A stretch of DNA of 64,000 nt from Desulfosarcina widdelii. Its GTDB lineage: Bacteria > Desulfobacterota > Desulfobacteria > Desulfobacterales > Desulfosarcinaceae. Below are positions 62,180 to 64,000 of the stretch, in pieces. The notes beneath the pieces were generated by a model. That model was not told the origin of the DNA, did no database searches, and saw nothing but the letters and a program-made list of their open reading frames with translations. The DNA is taken from positions 186,001 through 250,000 of the forward strand of contig NZ_AP021875.1 in NCBI RefSeq assembly GCF_009688965.1, in the 5' to 3' direction. The position numbers and the translations under genes are program-made. Each line of letters begins with the position of its first letter. Within the stretch, counting starts at the first letter, position 1.

Positions 62180-62925
62180 CATTCCTTGGTTTCGCGAAAG
62201 GCATACAGCGCAATCCTTGTAGTAAATGTCCGCGACCGGTCCTGCGTTCCGACCGTCAGGCGTACTTCGACGGCACGCGGGGTGGCATAGTCGGCGTCGG
62301 CCGCTTCCGAATCCCAGCTATCGTTTATTTCGCCGTCGGCATCCAGATAACCGAATTCAAGGGCCAGGATATTGTCGCATAAAATGGGGTCGTCCTCGCT
62401 CTCCTCGAAATCGGGAAACGGGTAAAGGTGGTCGGCGCGTCGCAGCACCAGGGTGTCGTCATCCTTGGGATGCACATAGTAAACGATTCGGCACACCCCC
62501 TTGCGCGGGTCACGGTTTAAGGCAAGGTGGGCCAAGGAGGCGAACCGCAGCCGCCCGAACTGGGTGCCGGAAAGGTCGATGGCATCGCCAACCAGGCGGT
62601 AGGGGTCCGGCGGGTCGTTGAATTCGGGTTTTTCGTATCGGGGATATTGGGTGACCTGCAGGGCCGCCAGGTCCGTGGCCATGCGCCCAAGGCAGGTGCG
62701 GGCCGTCGCGAACGTCTTCACATCGCCGCCAACGGCGTCGGCGCTGGAAAAGACGGCCCTGAAAGAGCCGAATACGGTGGTGATCACCACTGCGAAGATG
62801 AATATGGCCACCATGATCTCCAGCAGGGTGAAGCCTTGGGTCGACTTGCCGCCTGCCGGTTTGCCAAACCATGATGGTCTCGGAAAAAGCAGATTTTCAG
62901 GCGACTTCGTAAATTGACTATTCAT
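62179..62925 (-). CDS. gspJ: type II secretion minor pseudopilin GspJ
   Basis: A 248-residue prepilin-like protein. Prepilin peptidase site G-FTLLE (STQGFTLLEIMVAIFIFAVVITTVF), then a beta-rich domain ending TTRIALYAFRETKE. The leader before the cleavage site is unusually long (~32 residues) and its first part (FTKSPENL) is encoded by the half copy of the nearby palindromic element. It overlaps gspI by 8 bp. Confidence 0.85.
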   Translation of the reverse strand: MNSQFTKSPENLLFPRPSWFGKPAGGKSTQGFTLLEIMVAIFIFAVVITTVFGSFRAVFSSADAVGGDVKTFATARTCLGRMATDLAALQVTQYPRYEKPEFNDPPDPYRLVGDAIDLSGTQFGRLRFASLAHLALNRDPRKGVCRIVYYVHPKDDDTLVLRRADHLYPFPDFEESEDDPILCDNILALEFGYLDADGEINDSWDSEAADADYATPRAVEVRLTVGTQDRSRTFTTRIALYAFRETKE

Positions 62926-63355
62926 ACAGGTGCCTATAGGTGGTCATCTGAAAAATAGATTCGTCATCGTTCAAGCCGATGGTCAGCCGGATTTTCCGGA
63001 GAACCGGCCCGTCATCCCGGATCAGGTCGGAAACGACTTCTTCGGTTTCAATTTTCCAGGTATAGCCCGGATGGTCACTGCCGAAATCGCCGCTGTTGCC
63101 AATCAGCTCGGTCGGGTCGATGGTCTCCATCTCCGCCAGCTTCTGGCGGGCCAGCATGACCGCCACGCTGTCGAAACGTCCCCTTTCGTCCATGAAAAGG
63201 GTTTGGGTGTGCATGCGGTAGATGGCCAAAAGCGCAATGGCCACCACCGACAGGGCCACCACTACCTCCATCAGCGTGAAACCGGCACTCGAATGGTCGG
63301 TCGAAGGCGGAGCTGAAATGCGAGCATCGCGGCCGGAAAATGGCATGGCTACCAT
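62918..63355 (-). CDS. gspI: type II secretion minor pseudopilin GspI
   Basis: A 145-residue prepilin-like protein: cleavage site SSAGFTLMEVVVALSVVAIALLAIY, then LARQKLAEMETIDPTE and GYTWKIETEEV, a typical GspI pattern. Leader of ~24 residues. It overlaps gspH by 7 bp and gspJ by 8 bp, so the pseudopilins are translationally coupled. Confidence 0.87.
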   Translation of the reverse strand: MVAMPFSGRDARISAPPSTDHSSAGFTLMEVVVALSVVAIALLAIYRMHTQTLFMDERGRFDSVAVMLARQKLAEMETIDPTELIGNSGDFGSDHPGYTWKIETEEVVSDLIRDDGPVLRKIRLTIGLNDDESIFQMTTYRHLYE

Positions 63356-63927
63356 CCCTGGCTTCCTTTGACCAGTTCGGCGCCGGCCAAAAAGGGCTCG
63401 ATGAAAAAAGAGAGGCGGTCGCCGTCATTGGTTCTCAGGCGGATGACCGCTTTGTCCGAGTATCCCTGGGGATAGAAGCCGATGGGAATCGATCCGCTGG
63501 AAATCCGTTCATCGGAGGAAAAGGCCACGTGGTCGATGCGGATTCCTTTGGGGAGCCGATAGCCCTCGTCACGCGCGCTGCTTGCATCTGTCTCCGCCAT
63601 GCCGTCCACGGTGATCCAGAAACGCTGGATGTCCGGGGAGACGTTGAGCAGATAGGTTTTTTGCTCGGTTACGGCCTTTTCCTTGAGTTGGCTGACGGTG
63701 GCGATGATCCAGCGGGAGGTTTCGCCGCTGCCGTCGGAAAGCAAACCGCCGCTCAGGCGGGGGATCGCCACCATGAGCATAATGGCGATCAGGGCGGTGA
63801 CGACGACCATTTCGATCAGGGTGAACGCCCGCTCGTCAAAGCATTTAAGATAATGCTTTCGGGCTGCGTTATCGGTTGTCGCAGTATTGCCTATACAGCG
63901 TCCTCCCTCTGGCCTTGTCAGAAGCAT
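63349..63927 (-). CDS. gspH: type II secretion minor pseudopilin GspH, unusual leader
   Basis: About 192 residues from ATG 63927. The prepilin signature is ERAFTLIEMVVVTALIAIMLMVAIPRL, with Ala instead of Gly before the expected cut, then a beta-rich domain. No start codon lies close to the signature: the ~33-residue leader is encoded by a palindromic element (63,847-63,933). A TTG at 63990 is an alternative start, and neither has a good ribosome binding site at the right distance. gspG, and perhaps gspF, should lie beyond the window edge. Confidence 0.75.
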   Translation of the reverse strand: MLLTRPEGGRCIGNTATTDNAARKHYLKCFDERAFTLIEMVVVTALIAIMLMVAIPRLSGGLLSDGSGETSRWIIATVSQLKEKAVTEQKTYLLNVSPDIQRFWITVDGMAETDASSARDEGYRLPKGIRIDHVAFSSDERISSGSIPIGFYPQGYSDKAVIRLRTNDGDRLSFFIEPFLAGAELVKGSQGW

Positions 63928-63933
63928 TATCTT
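63847..63933. repeat. structured palindromic element, copy 2
   Basis: AAGATAATGCTT (63847-63858) and AAGCATTATCTT (63922-63933) are perfect 12-bp inverted repeats. The ~60-bp core matches, in opposite orientation, that of 53,276-53,359, but the outer arms have a different sequence that still pairs. It overlaps the 5' end of gspH. Confidence 0.75.
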
Positions 63934-64000
63934 GAACGCTATGGTAAAAAGAGTGCTTTTCCTCCCGATTGCAGGAAAAGGTGCACGCAAGGCGGACGAT

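Overview
The window reads as chromosome of an anaerobic Desulfobacterota bacterium, probably of the Desulfosarcina/Desulfobacter group. This is inferred from overall gene content: a liv amino-acid transporter, PEP-CTERM proteins, a type II secretion operon without a lipoprotein pilotin gene, a eukaryote-type HisA, and many dispersed intergenic repeats. Most of the sequence is GC-rich with short spacers. Two stretches differ: a decayed prophage at the left (1-6117) and an AT-rich, repeat-laden accessory region (about 35,800-47,470).

Layout. (1) 1-6117: right end of a prophage. It holds a RepA-type ATPase tail, an iteron-like array, a DECH helicase, a RuvC-fold nuclease, several unrecognised genes, a terminase-small-subunit-like gene and a headless tyrosine integrase, and it stops at a displaced 3' half of tRNA-Cys. 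(2) 6118-15,000: a broken secreted tetrapyrrole-methylase-like gene with its promoter and structured leader, a fibronectin-like protein, eukaryote-type hisA, a PAS-GGDEF-EAL protein, rsmG, and a full-length CarB homologue that has lost catalytic residues in both halves. (3) 15,189-35,803: core genes, all on +: ileS-lspA, holA plus a small gene, livKHMGF, argC, folD, an M23 peptidase, secA, a YfcE-like phosphoesterase, and the N-degron module clpS-clpA-aat.

(4) 35,804-44,957: three PEP-CTERM proteins, each with a sigma-54-type promoter, a long leader and a terminator; an ATPase of the DUF234 type; insertion-sequence debris; a FitAB-like toxin-antitoxin pair; and a CPBP/CAAX-type membrane protease. 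(5) 45,054-53,236, minus strand: an AAA/DUF4143 ATPase, a Fic protein, a YvcK-family protein, a SprT-like/DUF2786 protein, aroQ, rpe, a PASTA protein, a TPR protein and a secreted YidD-like protein. (6) 53,376-63,927, minus strand: a type II secretion operon read as gspH-I-J-K-L-M-N-C-D-E. gspF and gspG are not in the window and may lie just beyond its right edge.

The most notable observations are the catalytically degenerate CarB paralogue, the shared sigma-54/leader/GC-rich-tail architecture of the PEP-CTERM genes, the nonamer array beside the prophage RepA gene, the unannotated broken gene with a structured leader at 6173-6609, and small palindromic elements in the gsp operon that appear to have supplied the leader-peptide coding of pseudopilins. 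No CRISPR array, rRNA or intact tRNA was seen.
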